Source of the DNA: Pseudomonas luteola NBRC 103146
Lineage (GTDB): Bacteria > Pseudomonadota > Gammaproteobacteria > Pseudomonadales > Pseudomonadaceae
NCBI RefSeq assembly: GCF_002091675.1
Contig: NZ_BDAE01000015.1
Location: 1 to 64,000, forward strand
Direction of reading: 5' to 3'
Length of the DNA stretch: 64,000 nt
Part shown: positions 18,667 through 29,148 of the stretch, piece by piece
Position numbering within the stretch: position 1 is the first letter of the stretch
Layout of the letters: each line of letters begins with the position of its first letter
Program-made: the position numbers and the translations under genes
Notes under the pieces: model-generated
Database searches by the model: none
What the model was told of the DNA's origin: nothing
The model's input: only the letters and a program-made list of their open reading frames with translations

Positions 18667-18736
18667 GGCTTTCCTTAGGATTGTTTTAAACGTTAAGCCA
18701 GTATGCCGAAACCTTTACGCTGCCGCCACTAAGCCA

Positions 18737-19276
18737 TTAGTGCACGGTTATGGGCAATAGTCTTGCTGTGTTACGCGCGTCCTCCAAGGCCCTGTGCGGC
18801 TGACCATGAAAGCAGTATCCGGCAAGGCTCAGGGCCGAGCCTAGGCTGACAGGGCGGGGCAGTTGCCTGGACTTCGCAAAGCGCTGCTTGAGATTCATGT
18901 GGGGAGTGCGTGCCAGGAGTGTGCTGATTCTGTGCTCACGCCAATCACGCTGTAGCTGACGGCGATCATAGTCACCCCAGCTGCACCAGCCCGCCAAATG
19001 CGCTTCATGGCTACTCAGCCATTGCTCAAAGTGTTGCCAGACCGTATATAAAGGCGCTGCGCTGTCTACATCGTCTTGGGTGATGTGCGTAAGCGATTTG
19101 CAGAACGCGGTCAGCAGAGGTCGATGCAGGGGCCTTACATAGCTCTGGAAGTGATCAAGCTCTTGTCCGGTGCTATCGATCAACACGGCGCCGATCTCGA
19201 TGATCTCCATCTCCTCGACAGGCCATCCGCCTTCATCAGTGGTCGCTTCCAGATCGATGACCAGCCAACGCTTCAT
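18737..19276 (-). CDS. DEDDh-type 3'-5' exonuclease
   Basis: A 179-residue exonuclease-fold protein of the ERI-1/KapD-like group. The ATG at 19276 has GGAGG 4 bases before it; the longer frame to 19369 adds 31 residues without family similarity. Motif ExoI is VIDLEATTDEGG with Asp8 and Glu10. ExoII is around CSWGDYDRRQLQ. ExoIII is PHRALEDARNTARLL, with the His and Asp of the DEDDh set. Relatives trim RNA or DNA 3' ends, but this bacterial branch has no well-defined substrate. It is likely cytoplasmic. The 31-residue rejected extension overlaps only intergenic sequence. Confidence 0.85.
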   Translation of the reverse strand: MKRWLVIDLEATTDEGGWPVEEMEIIEIGAVLIDSTGQELDHFQSYVRPLHRPLLTAFCKSLTHITQDDVDSAAPLYTVWQHFEQWLSSHEAHLAGWCSWGDYDRRQLQRDWREHRISTLLARTPHMNLKQRFAKSRQLPRPVSLGSALSLAGYCFHGQPHRALEDARNTARLLPITVH

Positions 19277-19561
19277 CGTGCCTCCAAAGAGCTTCTTGTA
19301 AGTAAGAGGAGAAGGCATCCTGGTAACGGACCGGCGCCCACAGGCAGAGACCTGTATCAAGATAGGCAAGTTTCAGGCTTAAACACAGAGCTAAGTATAT
19401 TTTGAGGCTCTTCTGACGAAGGGTGTGACTGAATCCATGCCAGTGCCGACTATTAAGTTGGACGCCAGGTATCAGCTGCTTGGACAAACGTTTGAGTGAC
19501 GCTTGGCGTTGGGGCCAATCCCCCTTATGCTTTTTGTATCTACTACTCAGGTCTATACGTT

Positions 19562-19816
19562 ATGGAATGCCGTGCCGGCTGTGGTGCATGTTGCATTGCG
19601 CCTTCTATTTCCACGCCATTGCCTGCGATGCCACAGGGCAAGCCTGCAGGTGTGCGATGTGCACATCTAAGCGAAACCGATTTATGTGAGTTGTTTGGAA
19701 AGCCGGAACGACCGCCGGTGTGCAGCGCATTTTCGGCAGAGCCTTTTGTCTGTGGTGACAGCCGTGATGAGGCACTTATGCTGATAGCGTATCTGGAAGA
19801 TGTGACTGCCGCCTGA
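19562..19816 (+). CDS. YkgJ-family cysteine-cluster protein
   Basis: An 84-residue cysteine-rich protein. From the ATG at 19562 it starts MECRAGCGACCIAPSIS, giving Cys3, Cys7, Cys10 and Cys11, with further cysteines in GVRCAHL, DLCELFG, PPVCSAF and FVCGD. This is the CxxxCxxCC pattern of the YkgJ/UPF0153 family, thought to bind zinc or an Fe-S cluster. No function is established. Upstream in-frame ATGs exist (19496), but the extra residues do not look like the family. It precedes the START-domain gene by 51 bases in the same direction, so co-transcription is possible. Confidence 0.85.
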   Translation: MECRAGCGACCIAPSISTPLPAMPQGKPAGVRCAHLSETDLCELFGKPERPPVCSAFSAEPFVCGDSRDEALMLIAYLEDVTAA

Positions 19817-19867
19817 TTTAACCCCACCATACACACTTTATGCTCATAACAAGAAAAGGAAGGTTCA

Positions 19868-20476
19868 ATGCGTACTTTTTTTAAAACAACTGTTTTAACG
19901 GCTCTGTTCGCGACGTTGTGTTCTGGCGCCTACGCCGACGAATGGAAACTTGCAAAGGATGAAGATGGGGTAAAGGTCTACACCCGTAGCGTGGAGGGGT
20001 CTAAATACAAGGCCTACCGTGGTGTTGTTACGATTAAGGCTACTCCTGAGCGTATCGAGCAACTTCAGGAGGATACCGCCAGCTCCTGCAAGTGGCTCTA
20101 TCGTTGCCAGCAGCTCAAGGTGCTCAAGCAGCAGGGGCAGGACACCTGGACCTATATGCGCATTGAAATGCCCTGGCCGGTCACGGCGCGTGATGTGGTG
20201 CTACATATCACAACGGAGCAAGCCGGCAATGGAGGTTTCGTTCGTCATTTAAAAGGGGAGCCCACTTACACACCTCCTGCAGACGGCTACGTGCGAGTTA
20301 GCAGTTTCGACGGTAAATGGCAGGTGCTGCCAAAGGCGACAGGATCTGTGGAGGTGACGTACGAAGCCCAAAGCGAACCGGGCGGAAGCATACCGTCTTG
20401 GTTGGCTAATAGCTTTGTCGTTGATGCGCCGTTCAACACCTTGCAAGGTCTTCGTAAGGCGGCGGAGAGCCGTTAA
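19868..20476 (+). CDS. Secreted START-domain lipid-binding-like protein
   Basis: A 202-residue protein with a clear Sec signal peptide (MRTFFKTTVLTALFATLCSG, cleavage predicted after AYA at 21-23). A START/SRPBCC-fold domain fills the rest: EWKLAKDEDGVKVYTRSVEGS, the WPVTARDVVLHI strand, and a C-terminal helix FNTLQGLRKAAES. START domains carry a hydrophobic ligand in a helix-grip fold. Periplasmic versions are common in Pseudomonas, but their ligands are mostly unknown. AAGGAAGG lies 5 bases before the ATG. A GC-rich terminator follows directly. Confidence 0.88.
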   Translation: MRTFFKTTVLTALFATLCSGAYADEWKLAKDEDGVKVYTRSVEGSKYKAYRGVVTIKATPERIEQLQEDTASSCKWLYRCQQLKVLKQQGQDTWTYMRIEMPWPVTARDVVLHITTEQAGNGGFVRHLKGEPTYTPPADGYVRVSSFDGKWQVLPKATGSVEVTYEAQSEPGGSIPSWLANSFVVDAPFNTLQGLRKAAESR

Positions 20477-20483
20477 CCCAAAT

Positions 20484-20516
20484 AAAAACGCCCCGGGTTA
20501 GCCGGGGCGCTTTTTA
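20484..20516. terminator. Terminator between START-domain gene and acnB
   Basis: An 8-bp stem CGCCCCGG / CCGGGGCG (20489-20496 and 20502-20509), loop GTTAG, flanked by A5 on the left and T5 on the right. It can serve both convergent genes. Confidence 0.88.
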
Positions 20517-20529
20517 TCTACCAATCAGA

Positions 20530-23133
20530 TCAAGCGATCTCAACCGCATCGATCTTAGCCTTGGCTGCGCTTTCGCGGAACTCGGCGATCTGATCGAAGC
20601 TCAGGTAGCGGTAGACATCCGACGCCATGCTGTCGATGTCCTTGGCGTACTGCATGTACTCTTCTGTCGACGGGAGCTTGCCCAGGATGGAGGCAACGGC
20701 CGCCAGCTCCGCAGAGGCTAGGTACACATTGGCACCATCGCCCAGACGGTTCGGGAAGTTACGAGTCGACGTCGAGACTACAGTCGAGTTGGAGGCCACA
20801 CGTGCCTGGTTACCCATGCACAGTGAGCAGCCTGGCATCTCCATGCGAGCGCCAGCCTTGCCATAGATGCCGTAATAGCCTTCCTCGGTCAGCTGATGCT
20901 GGTCCATCTTGGTTGGCGGGGACAGCCACAGGCGGGTCGGAATGGCGCCCTTGACCTTGTCGAGCAGCTTGCCAGCCGCGCGGAAGTGGCCGATGTTGGT
21001 CATGCAGGAGCCGATGAAGACTTCATCGATCTTGTCGCCAGCCACTTGAGACAACAGGCGAGCATCGTCCGGGTCGTTTGGCGCGCACAGGATCGGCTCG
21101 GTCACTTCAGCCAGATCGATTTCGATGACTTCGGTGTACTCGGCATCGGCATCAGCTTCCATCAGCTCTGGATTGGCCAGCCAGGCTTCCATCGCCTGAG
21201 CACGGCGCTCCAGAGTACGGGCATCACCGTAGCCTTCGCTGATCATCCAGCGCAGCAGCGTGATGTTGGACTGCAGATACTCAGCAATGGATTCCTTCGA
21301 CAGCTTGATGGTGCAGCCAGCAGCGGAACGCTCGGCCGAGGCATCGGACAGCTCGAAGGCTTGCTCGACGGTCAGATCCGGCAGGCCTTCGATCTCGAGG
21401 ATGCGGCCAGAGAAGATGTTCTTCTTGCCTTTCTTCTCGACGGTCAGCAGACCTTTCTGGATCGCATAGTAGGGGATGGCATGCACGAGATCACGTAGCG
21501 TGATTCCCGGCTGCATCTTGCCTTTGAAGCGAACCAGTACCGACTCGGGCATATCCAGCGGCATAACGCCTGTTGCAGCGGCGAACGCTACCAGGCCGGA
21601 ACCTGCTGGGAAGGAGATGCCAATCGGGAAGCGGGTGTGGGAGTCGCCGCCAGTGCCAACGGTATCCGGCAGCAACATGCGGTTCAGCCAGCTGTGGATG
21701 ATGCCATCGCCCGGACGTAGAGAAACACCGCCACGGGTACGGATGAAATCCGGCAGGGTGTGGTGAGTCTTGACATCGATTGGCTTGGGATAGGCGGCTG
21801 TGTGGCAGAAGGACTGCATCACGAGGTCAGCGGAAAAGCCCAGGCATGCCAGGTCTTTCAGCTCGTCGCGAGTCATCGGGCCGGTCGTGTCCTGGGAGCC
21901 GACAGTAGTCATCTTCGGCTCGCAGTAGGTGCCCGGACGAACGCCGGCCACGCCACAGGCCTTGCCAACCATCTTCTGAGCCAGGGTATAACCCTTACCG
22001 GTATCAACAGGCTGCTCGGGCTTCTTGAACAGGTCGGAGTGTTCCAGGCCGAGTTCGGCGCGAGCTTTTTCAGTCAAGCCACGGCCCACGATCAGAGGAA
22101 TACGACCACCTGCACGAACCTCATCCAGCAGAACCGGCGTTTTCAGCTCAAACGTGGCAACCACGTCATCGCTACCGTGACGGGTCACTTTGCCTGCATA
22201 GGGATAAACATCGATCACGTCGCCCATTTCCAGCGCGGAAACGTCGAACTCGATTGGCAGAGCGCCCGCATCTTCCATGGTGTTATAGAAGATCGGAGCA
22301 ATCTTGCTACCAAAGCAGAAGCCGCCAGCGCGCTTGTTTGGAACGTAGGGGATGTCGTCACCGAAGAACCACAGTACCGAGTTGGTAGCGGATTTGCGGG
22401 AAGAACCCGTGCCTACCACGTCACCCACATAGGCAACCGGGAAGCCTTTGGCGCGAACTTCTTCGATCTGCTTCAGCGGGCCGATGCTGCCTTGCTGCTC
22501 CGGTACGATACCGTCACGGGCCATCTTCAGCATGGCCAGGGCGTGCAGCGGGATGTCAGGACGCGACCAGGCGTCAGGCGCAGGGGAGAGATCGTCGGTG
22601 TTGGTTTCGCCAGGTACCTTGAAAACGGTCAGGGTGACCTTTTCTGGAACAGCCGGGCGAGCCTTGAACCATTCACCGTCTGCCCAGGATTGCAGAACGG
22701 ACTGAGCGTTGGCATTTCCAGCCTTGGCCTTTTCGGCGACATCATGGAAGGCATCGAACATCAGAAGCGTATGCTTGAGTTGTCCGGCGGCTATGGTGCC
22801 AAGCTCGGCGTCATCCAGCAGTTCGACCAGCGTGGCAATATTATAGCCACCCTGCATGGTTCCCAGAAGCTCGACCGCGCGCTGCTTGGAGATCAGCGGG
22901 GAGCTGGTTTCGCCTTTGGCGACAGCAGAAAGGAAGCCAGCCTTGACATAGGCGGCTTCGTCAACACCCGGCGGTACACGATTGGTGATCAGGTCAACGA
23001 GAAATTCTTCTTCGCCGGCCGGCGGGTTTTTCAGAAGTTCGACCAAACCTGCAGTCTGTTCGGCGTTAAGCGGCTGGGCAACGATACCCTGCGCGGCACG
23101 CTCTTCTACGTGTTTACGATAGGCTTCAAGCAC
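20530..23133 (-). CDS. acnB: Bifunctional aconitate hydratase 2 / 2-methylisocitrate dehydratase
   Basis: The main TCA-cycle aconitase, also able to dehydrate 2-methylisocitrate, and an RNA-binding protein when its cluster is lost (known for E. coli AcnB). I set the start at the GTG at 23133, giving 867 residues and the usual N-terminus [16 protein letters not shown], with GAGGG 7 bases upstream. An in-frame ATG at 23220 would add 29 atypical residues. The HEAT-like domain is at the N-terminus. The swivel domain then precedes the catalytic domains, the reverse of AcnA. Cluster cysteines are in [11 protein letters not shown] and [12 protein letters not shown] long structured leader lies upstream. 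Confidence 0.97.
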   Translation of the reverse strand: MLEAYRKHVEERAAQGIVAQPLNAEQTAGLVELLKNPPAGEEEFLVDLITNRVPPGVDEAAYVKAGFLSAVAKGETSSPLISKQRAVELLGTMQGGYNIATLVELLDDAELGTIAAGQLKHTLLMFDAFHDVAEKAKAGNANAQSVLQSWADGEWFKARPAVPEKVTLTVFKVPGETNTDDLSPAPDAWSRPDIPLHALAMLKMARDGIVPEQQGSIGPLKQIEEVRAKGFPVAYVGDVVGTGSSRKSATNSVLWFFGDDIPYVPNKRAGGFCFGSKIAPIFYNTMEDAGALPIEFDVSALEMGDVIDVYPYAGKVTRHGSDDVVATFELKTPVLLDEVRAGGRIPLIVGRGLTEKARAELGLEHSDLFKKPEQPVDTGKGYTLAQKMVGKACGVAGVRPGTYCEPKMTTVGSQDTTGPMTRDELKDLACLGFSADLVMQSFCHTAAYPKPIDVKTHHTLPDFIRTRGGVSLRPGDGIIHSWLNRMLLPDTVGTGGDSHTRFPIGISFPAGSGLVAFAAATGVMPLDMPESVLVRFKGKMQPGITLRDLVHAIPYYAIQKGLLTVEKKGKKNIFSGRILEIEGLPDLTVEQAFELSDASAERSAAGCTIKLSKESIAEYLQSNITLLRWMISEGYGDARTLERRAQAMEAWLANPELMEADADAEYTEVIEIDLAEVTEPILCAPNDPDDARLLSQVAGDKIDEVFIGSCMTNIGHFRAAGKLLDKVKGAIPTRLWLSPPTKMDQHQLTEEGYYGIYGKAGARMEMPGCSLCMGNQARVASNSTVVSTSTRNFPNRLGDGANVYLASAELAAVASILGKLPSTEEYMQYAKDIDSMASDVYRYLSFDQIAEFRESAAKAKIDAVEIA

Positions 23134-23258
23134 AATATGACCCTCATCAGTGGTCCAGTAATGACGTCCGGGATCTGGCGACCCCATGAGCCCGGATGAC
23201 GAAATAGCAATCGCTAGCAAGAGGCAGGAGCCAATGCGACGTCATTCAGGCTCCGGTG

Positions 23259-23390
23259 CGAAGCTGTTTTCAAAGTTTTACGCCAGCGGTATTACACGTG
23301 GGCCAGAATGCAGACGTGTGATGAGTACGCTGCACCCTGACCGGGAACCTGCCGGATAATTGTGTTCGTGACGCTTTGAAAACAGCTTCG
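23259..23390 (-). repeat. 17-bp inverted repeat in the acnB leader
   Basis: CGAAGCTGTTTTCAAAG at 23259-23275 and its exact reverse complement at 23374-23390, 98 bases apart. Between them a smaller pair ACACGT / ACGTGT lies near 23294 and 23314. In the acnB transcript this can form a long closing stem around a roughly 100-base loop. It could be a structured leader RNA or a repeat element. Confidence 0.6.
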
Positions 23391-23416
23391 TATCGGACAT
23401 GGCGCCCCTTAGGGCG

Positions 23417-23445
23417 TACGGATTCTACTCCAAGGTTTCGCTAAA
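23417..23445 (-). promoter_or_regulatory. Probable sigma-70 promoter of acnB
   Basis: Reading the minus strand, TTAACT (-35), a 17-base spacer and TAGAAT (-10) precede the leader. The expected start of transcription is about 280 bases upstream of the GTG of acnB. The match is good (4 of 6 and 5 of 6), but no other evidence supports it. Confidence 0.5.
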
Positions 23446-23527
23446 GTTAAGCTGAACATGCGACTAAACGACGCTGACCTTGGTTAGACGAAAGGCTAAA
23501 ATAGGCTTTTGCTTGATCGGAACGACT

Positions 23528-24004
23528 ATGTCCAACCAGCGCATAAAGACGCCCTGCGTCGGACTTTGCTCAACGGTATTCGGTGACCAGGTTTGCCGGG
23601 GCTGCAAGCGATTTCATCACGAGATCGTGAACTGGAATGCGTATAACGATGAGGAAAAGCGGGCTGTCTGGGCCCGTCTTGAGGTGCTCCTGACCCAGGT
23701 GGTTTCTGCAAAGCTCGAGGTGTTTGATCCGCTACGCCTGAAGGAACAGCTACAGCAACGGAAGATTCGCTTCATTCCTGAGCAGTCCGAATATTGCTGG
23801 GCCTATCAGCTGATTTCACGCGGCGCGCGCCATATTCAGCAGGTCGATGCTTATGGCATACATATTTTTCCTGAATTCAGGGAGCGCCCGCTGATGGAGC
23901 TGCGTGATGCCATCGACCAAGAGTTTTTCATCCTCTCCGAAGCTCACTATGAACGCTACATTGCGCCACGTTTCCTGCTTGAAGGAATGGACGTTCGAGT
24001 CTGA
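23528..24004 (+). CDS. DUF1289-domain protein
   Basis: A 158-residue protein with an N-terminal DUF1289 module: TPCVGLCSTVFGDQVCRGCKRFHHEIVNW, four cysteines (CxxxC and CxxC pairs) that look like a small metal site. A longer C-terminal part (from about residue 65) contains FDPLRLKEQLQQRKIRF and ends LEGMDVRV. The ATG at 23528 is chosen because the DUF1289 module then begins a few residues in; an upstream in-frame start at 23480 is possible. The function of DUF1289 is not known. In P. aeruginosa I recall a similar gene between acnB and the following genes, so this is a conserved neighbour. Divergent from acnB. Confidence 0.85.
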   Translation: MSNQRIKTPCVGLCSTVFGDQVCRGCKRFHHEIVNWNAYNDEEKRAVWARLEVLLTQVVSAKLEVFDPLRLKEQLQQRKIRFIPEQSEYCWAYQLISRGARHIQQVDAYGIHIFPEFRERPLMELRDAIDQEFFILSEAHYERYIAPRFLLEGMDVRV

Positions 24005-24116
24005 CACCGCACACCGTATAATCACCTCATATTCCAGTGCAATCGCTTCAGGCGGATGTGCTTCCCTTGATTCTGGAACAGATGGTTAGCCGCCTGTTGA
24101 TTAAAGGATTTGCGTT

Positions 24117-24725
24117 ATGTTGTTGCCCGAAATGGACGAATTCCTGGCTTGTAAAACGCCGGAAGCTTGGGTGGAAGCTGCTTTGCAGGATCTTCCTACC
24201 CTCTTGATCGATCATGCCAATAATGAAAAGAAAGCAGCGGGCGCTGCGTTTCATTACCTGTTTACTTACAGCAATAAGCTGGATCTGGTAAACAAGATGT
24301 CACGGATTGCCCGTGAAGAGTTGCGACATTTCGAGCAGGTGCTCCAAATCATGAAGAAGCGTGGCATTGCGCATGAAAACGTAACGTCGGCCCGCTATGC
24401 CGGTGCCATGCGTAAGCTGTGCCGTAATCATGAGCCGTACCGACTAACGGACTCGCTTGTCGTAGGAGCCTTTATCGAGTGCCGTTCATGCGAGCGCTTC
24501 TCTGCAATTGCTCCGCATCTGGATGAAGAATTGAGCAAGTTTTACAGCGGTTTGCTCAAGTCGGAAGCGCGTCATTATCAGGATTACCTGAAGCTGGCCT
24601 ATCTATATGGTGACGAGCAGGATGTGACCGCCAAGATTCAGGAGATCAGAGCGCTAGAAGCCGAGCTTATTGCCTCAGCGGATACGGAGATGCGCTTTCA
24701 TAGCGGTGTGCCGCGCGCAGCGTAA
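24117..24725 (+). CDS. miaE: tRNA-(ms2io6A)-hydroxylase MiaE
   Basis: A 202-residue non-haem diiron monooxygenase that hydroxylates 2-methylthio-N6-isopentenyl-adenosine at position 37 of tRNAs reading UNN codons. The ferritin-like four-helix bundle has its metal ligands in two E-x-x-H pairs: REELRHFEQV and KSEARHYQDY. Additional Glu residues are in DHANNEKKAAG and FIECRSCERF. The length fits the family (about 200). The ATG at 24117 follows a spacer with only a weak ribosome-binding site. It is transcribed in the same direction as the DUF1289 gene, 112 bases away, and converges with lpxH. Confidence 0.94.
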   Translation: MLLPEMDEFLACKTPEAWVEAALQDLPTLLIDHANNEKKAAGAAFHYLFTYSNKLDLVNKMSRIAREELRHFEQVLQIMKKRGIAHENVTSARYAGAMRKLCRNHEPYRLTDSLVVGAFIECRSCERFSAIAPHLDEELSKFYSGLLKSEARHYQDYLKLAYLYGDEQDVTAKIQEIRALEAELIASADTEMRFHSGVPRAA

Positions 24726-24748
24726 TAGCCATTACGCTTCGAGCCGTA

Positions 24749-25471
24749 TCACGCCAGCTCGAAGCGTTCCTGCTCCAGTCGGTCACGGGAAATCTTCAGG
24801 ACCCAGCCGTAACGGTCCCAGTCACCCAACACAATTCGCGTTGCAGCGCTGTCATCAAGCATGAATTCATGTGTGGCAGGACGATGTGTGTGCCCGTGAA
24901 TCAGGGTCTGAGTGCGGGTGCGCCGCATGATGCCCTCAACCTCTTCAGGTGTGACGTCTACAATATCCATGGCTTTTTGCCGGGTCTGCACCTTGCTCTC
25001 GTTGCGTAATTTCCTGGCCAGCTCGCGACGCTTCTTTAGAGGAAGATGGCGCAGGATCCACAATGAAACCGGATTGCGAAGCCAGCGGCGTAATCGCATG
25101 TAGGCTTCGTCCCGTGTGCACAGACTGTCGCCATGCATCAGCAGAAGGCGCTTGCCTTCGGCTTCGATAACGGTCGGGTCGGCCAGTAGGGTACATCCTG
25201 CCAGTCGGCAAAACTCCTTTCCGATCAAGAAATCGCGATTGCCATGCATCAGAAAAATACGTGTGCCGCCTTGAGATAAGGTCTTTAGGGCTCGTGCGAT
25301 GCCTTTTTGAAACTCATCCATGGCGTCATCGCCGATCCATACCTCAAAAAAGTCGCCTAGAATATACAAGGCATCGGCGTGAACAGCTTCTGTCTCAAGA
25401 AAACGCAAAAACGCCCGGGAAATATCCGGGCGTTCAGGTTCGAGATGCAGATCAGAGATCAGCAGTATCAC
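24749..25471 (-). CDS. lpxH: UDP-2,3-diacylglucosamine hydrolase LpxH
   Basis: A membrane-associated pyrophosphatase of lipid A synthesis, producing lipid X and UMP from UDP-2,3-diacylglucosamine. The 240-residue protein has the calcineurin-like phosphoesterase motifs: DLHLEP (Asp7, His9), [29 protein letters not shown] and the HGHTHRP metal-binding block near 195. It starts with a GTG that overlaps the ppiB stop in a GTGA four-base overlap, so the two are translationally coupled. The pairing ppiB-lpxH is also how I remember it in P. aeruginosa. No defect is seen. Confidence 0.96.
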   Translation of the reverse strand: MILLISDLHLEPERPDISRAFLRFLETEAVHADALYILGDFFEVWIGDDAMDEFQKGIARALKTLSQGGTRIFLMHGNRDFLIGKEFCRLAGCTLLADPTVIEAEGKRLLLMHGDSLCTRDEAYMRLRRWLRNPVSLWILRHLPLKKRRELARKLRNESKVQTRQKAMDIVDVTPEEVEGIMRRTRTQTLIHGHTHRPATHEFMLDDSAATRIVLGDWDRYGWVLKISRDRLEQERFELA

Positions 25472-25962
25472 TCAACGATCTCGGCACGCTCGATAATGAC
25501 ATCTTCAGCCGGGACATCCTGATGGCCGGCGCGGGATGTAGTCGCTACACCCTTGATGGCATTGACGACATCCATGCCTTCAACAACCTGACCGAATACA
25601 GCATAACCCCAGCCTTGTGTAGTCGGGGCGGTGTGGTCCAGGAAGGTATTATCCGACACGTTGATGAAGAACTGTGCGGACGCTGAGTGCGGGTCCATGG
25701 TACGTGCCATGGCGACCGTGCCATTGCGGTTGGAGACACCGTTGTTCGCTTCGTTCTTGATCGGTGCACGGGTGGACTTTTGCTTCATGCCAGGCTCAAA
25801 ACCGCCGCCCTGGACCATGAAGCCATTGATCACGCGATGAAAGATAGTGCCGTCATAGTGACCGCTCTTTACATACTCTTTGAAGTTGGCTGCTGTTTCA
25901 GGAGCCTTATCTTCAAACAGTTCAAGAGTGATGACGCCGTGGTTTGTATGCAATTTGATCAT
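25468..25962 (-). CDS. ppiB: Peptidyl-prolyl cis-trans isomerase B (cyclophilin)
   Basis: A 164-residue cytoplasmic cyclophilin catalysing proline isomerisation. Visible are the catalytic-site residues in [15 protein letters not shown] (Arg and Phe), [12 protein letters not shown], and a C-terminal [14 protein letters not shown] typical of PpiB. There is no signal peptide, so it is the cytoplasmic form rather than PpiA. It is the first gene of the ppiB-lpxH pair and is divergent from glnS across a 119-base spacer. Confidence 0.96.
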   Translation of the reverse strand: MIKLHTNHGVITLELFEDKAPETAANFKEYVKSGHYDGTIFHRVINGFMVQGGGFEPGMKQKSTRAPIKNEANNGVSNRNGTVAMARTMDPHSASAQFFINVSDNTFLDHTAPTTQGWGYAVFGQVVEGMDVVNAIKGVATTSRAGHQDVPAEDVIIERAEIVE

Positions 25963-26081
25963 GGAATTTATGTCCGTGGTCAGATAGGAAGTTTGTCAGG
26001 GTCTTGACGGGTTCGGCTATGATACGGACTTTGATTTAGTCGGCCTACCCTTAAGCCGAACAACACAGTATTAAGGACCCC

Positions 26082-27752
26082 ATGAGCAAGCCAGAAACTC
26101 CCGCTACTCCAGCGAATTTTCTTCGTCAGATCGTCCAGGCTGATCTGGATGCCGGCAAGCACACAAAGATTGTGACACGCTTTCCGCCAGAGCCTAACGG
26201 TTATCTCCACATTGGCCACGCCAAGTCGATTTGCCTGAACTTCGGGCTGGCTCAAGAGTTTGGCGGCGAGTGCAATCTGCGCTTTGACGATACGAACCCA
26301 GCCAAGGAAGATCAGGAGTACATCGATGCCATCAAAAGTGATGTCGAGTGGCTGGGCTTCAAATGGGCAGGTGAGGAGCGCTATGCCTCCAATTATTTCG
26401 ATCAGCTCTATGACTGGGCGATACACCTGATCAAGACGGGTAAAGCCTATGTTGATGATCTCACGCCCGAGCAGGCGCGTGAGTATCGTGGCACATTGAC
26501 CGAGCCGGGCAAGAACAGTCCTTTCCGTGACCGCTCCGTTGAAGAAAACCTGGATCTCTTTGCACGCATGAAGGCGGGCGAGTTCAGGGATGGTGAAAAG
26601 GCGCTACGTGCCAAAATCGACATGGCCTCGCCAAACATGAATTTGCGCGATCCGATTTTGTATCGTATCCGCCACGCCCATCATCACCAGACGGGTGACA
26701 AGTGGTGCATCTACCCGAGCTATGACTTTACACATGGCCAGTCGGATGCAATCGAGGGAATCACTCACTCTATTTGCACACTCGAATTCGAGGATCATCG
26801 CCCGCTGTACGAGTGGTTCCTGGCAAATCTGCCTGTGCCGGCGCAACCGCGTCAGTACGAGTTCGCCCGCCTGAATTTGAACTACACCGTAACCAGTAAG
26901 CGTAAGCTGAAGCAGCTGGTTGATGAGCGGCATGTAAACGGCTGGGATGATCCGCGCATGTCTACGCTGTCTGGCTATCGCCGTCGCGGTTATACACCGG
27001 CCTCCATTCGTAATTTCTGCGAGATGGTAGGCGTTGCTCGCTCCAATGGTGTAGTCGATATCGCCATGCTTGAGTTCAGCATCCGGGAAGATCTGGACCG
27101 AAATGCGCCTCGGGCCATGTGTGTACTGCGGCCGCTCAAGGTTGTCATTACCAATTATCCTGAGGGCAAAGTGGAGCAGTTGGAGCTGCCACGTCATCCG
27201 AAGGAAAACATGGGGATGCGTACGCTACCGTTTACACGTGAGCTCTACATCGACCGCGATGACTTCATGATCGATCCGCCCAAGGGGTACAAGCGCCTTG
27301 AGCCAAATGGCGAAGTTCGTCTACGGGGAAGTTATGTTGTTCGCGCCGATGAGGTTATCAAGGATGAGGCGGGCAATATCGTCGAACTGCGTTGCTCGTA
27401 TGATCCTGAAACCCTCGGGAAGAACCCTGAAGGCCGCAAGGTAAAGGGTGTCATTCACTGGGTGCCTGCCGAAGGCAGTGTTCAGTGTGAGGTTCGCCTG
27501 TACGATCGTCTGTTCCGTTCGCCGCAACCTGAGAAAGCGGAAGAGGGGCAGACCTTCCTGGATAATATCAATCCGGAATCGCTGCAGGTGCTGACTGGGT
27601 GCCGTGCTGAGCCATCGCTTGCGCAGGCCCAGCCAGAGGACCGTTTTCAGTTCGAGCGTGAAGGTTACTTCTGTGTCGATCTGAAAGACTCAAAGCCGGG
27701 TGCTCCGGTCTTCAATCGTACCGTCACCTTACGCGACTCCTGGGGGCAATAA
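26082..27752 (+). CDS. glnS: Glutaminyl-tRNA synthetase
   Basis: A 556-residue class I aminoacyl-tRNA synthetase charging tRNA-Gln. The Rossmann catalytic domain carries the HIGH motif in [14 protein letters not shown] near residue 40, and the KMSKS equivalent in [11 protein letters not shown] near 270. The C-terminal anticodon-binding beta barrels cover about 340-556, including [12 protein letters not shown] and INPESLQVL. Length matches E. coli GlnS. A TATGAT hexamer at 26018-26023 may be the -10 of its promoter. The stop TAA shares one base with the cysS ATG (TAATG), indicating coupling of two synthetase genes. Confidence 0.97.
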   Translation: MSKPETPATPANFLRQIVQADLDAGKHTKIVTRFPPEPNGYLHIGHAKSICLNFGLAQEFGGECNLRFDDTNPAKEDQEYIDAIKSDVEWLGFKWAGEERYASNYFDQLYDWAIHLIKTGKAYVDDLTPEQAREYRGTLTEPGKNSPFRDRSVEENLDLFARMKAGEFRDGEKALRAKIDMASPNMNLRDPILYRIRHAHHHQTGDKWCIYPSYDFTHGQSDAIEGITHSICTLEFEDHRPLYEWFLANLPVPAQPRQYEFARLNLNYTVTSKRKLKQLVDERHVNGWDDPRMSTLSGYRRRGYTPASIRNFCEMVGVARSNGVVDIAMLEFSIREDLDRNAPRAMCVLRPLKVVITNYPEGKVEQLELPRHPKENMGMRTLPFTRELYIDRDDFMIDPPKGYKRLEPNGEVRLRGSYVVRADEVIKDEAGNIVELRCSYDPETLGKNPEGRKVKGVIHWVPAEGSVQCEVRLYDRLFRSPQPEKAEEGQTFLDNINPESLQVLTGCRAEPSLAQAQPEDRFQFEREGYFCVDLKDSKPGAPVFNRTVTLRDSWGQ

Positions 27753-29137
27753 TGCCACTTGCGATCTACAACACGCTCACCAAGACCAAGGAAACGTTCA
27801 AGCCGCTCGAGGGCAATAATGTCCGTATGTACGTGTGCGGTATGACAGTCTATGACTTCTGTCATATTGGTCATGCACGTGTGATGGTGGCATTTGACGT
27901 CGTGGCTCGATGGCTGCGCAAGTCAGGTTACAACCTGACCTACGTACGCAACATTACAGACATTGACGACAAGATCATTCGCCGTGCGCAGGAAAATGGC
28001 GAAACGTTCAAAGACCTGACTGGACGTATGATCGAAGCGATGCATCAGGATGAAACCCGCCTGGGTGTTCAGCGTCCAGACGTTGAGCCTTGTGCGACTG
28101 ATCATATTCCTGGCATGTTCACTATGATCCAGACCTTGATAGACAAAGGTTATGCCTATGCGCCTGGAAACGGAGATGTGTATTACCGTGTAGGGCGTTT
28201 TGCGGGATACGGCAAACTGTCACGCAAAAAGATTGAAGATCTCCGCATTGGGGCCCGTATTGAGGTGGATGAGTCCAAGGAAGATCCTCTGGATTTCGTC
28301 CTGTGGAAAGCTGCCAAGCCGGGTGAGCCGAGTTGGGAATCACCCTGGGGGGCGGGTCGTCCCGGTTGGCATATTGAATGCTCGGTCATGTCTACATGCT
28401 GCCTGGGTGATACGTTTGATATTCACGGCGGAGGCCCTGACCTCGTTTTCCCCCATCATGAAAACGAAATCGCTCAGAGTGAGGCCGCTACGGGAAAAAC
28501 ATATGCGGCATCCTGGATGCATGCTGGGGCTGTACGGGTGGATGGCGAAAAGATGTCCAAGTCCCTGGGCAACTTCTTCACCATCCGCGAGGTGCTGGAG
28601 AAATACCACCCGGAAGTCGTTCGTTATTTGCTGGTTTCCAGTCATTACCGCAGCCCGATCAATTATTCTGAAGAAAGCCTCCGTGAAGCACGCGGCGCGT
28701 TGGATCGCTTCTATCACGCCTTGAAAGGTCTACCGCAGGCATCGCCTGCTGGCGGTGAGCCCTATGTGGAGCGTTTCGCGGCCGCAATGGATGACGACTT
28801 CAACACGCCAGAGGCCTGCGCGGTCCTGTTTGAAATGGTCCGTGAGGTCAATCGTCTGCGAGATCAGGATATTCAAGCTGCCGCTGGCCTTGCTTCTCGA
28901 CTCAAGCAGATGGCTGAAGTGCTGGGTGTTCTACAGCTGGAGCCGGATGAGTATCTACGCGCAGGTGCGGAGGGCAAGGTTGACGAAGCGGCCGTAGATC
29001 GCCTGATTCAGGCGCGTCTGGATGCGCGAGCAGCAAAGAACTGGGCGGAGTCGGATCGTATTCGCGATGAGCTGACAGCCATGGGTGTCGTGCTTGAGGA
29101 TGGTAAAGGTGGAACGACGTGGCGTTTGGCCAACTGA
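27752..29137 (+). CDS. cysS: Cysteinyl-tRNA synthetase
   Basis: A 461-residue class I aminoacyl-tRNA synthetase that charges tRNA-Cys. The HIGH motif is [11 protein letters not shown] near residue 31, next to the zinc-site Cys in VCGMTVYD. The KMSKS loop is [11 protein letters not shown] near 268. Other zinc ligands are in [13 protein letters not shown] and FPHHENE. The C-terminal DALR-type helical part and a short basic tail end in TTWRLAN. The ATG overlaps the glnS stop by one base. A perfect bidirectional terminator follows, separating it from convergent folD. Confidence 0.97.
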   Translation: MPLAIYNTLTKTKETFKPLEGNNVRMYVCGMTVYDFCHIGHARVMVAFDVVARWLRKSGYNLTYVRNITDIDDKIIRRAQENGETFKDLTGRMIEAMHQDETRLGVQRPDVEPCATDHIPGMFTMIQTLIDKGYAYAPGNGDVYYRVGRFAGYGKLSRKKIEDLRIGARIEVDESKEDPLDFVLWKAAKPGEPSWESPWGAGRPGWHIECSVMSTCCLGDTFDIHGGGPDLVFPHHENEIAQSEAATGKTYAASWMHAGAVRVDGEKMSKSLGNFFTIREVLEKYHPEVVRYLLVSSHYRSPINYSEESLREARGALDRFYHALKGLPQASPAGGEPYVERFAAAMDDDFNTPEACAVLFEMVREVNRLRDQDIQAAAGLASRLKQMAEVLGVLQLEPDEYLRAGAEGKVDEAAVDRLIQARLDARAAKNWAESDRIRDELTAMGVVLEDGKGGTTWRLAN

Positions 29138-29148
29138 GTTCACCTGAT

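Larger units (their letters stand above)
23134..23527. other. acnB leader / intergenic region (394 bp)
   Basis: The gap between acnB and the divergent DUF1289 gene holds, on the minus strand, a probable promoter (23417-23445), a perfect 17-bp inverted repeat (23259-23275 / 23374-23390), and a 40-codon reading frame (23278-23400). If the promoter is right, acnB has a 5' leader of about 280 bases. Confidence 0.55.

Noticed and set aside
21760-23199. A 479-codon open frame antisense to acnB
   Set aside because: It is a mirror frame of a strongly conserved gene, has no ribosome-binding site or family likeness, and its composition follows from acnB codon use.
23278-23400. The 40-codon frame in the acnB leader as an annotated gene
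   Set aside because: Only a modest ribosome-binding site supports it; I report it as part of a finding instead of as a gene.
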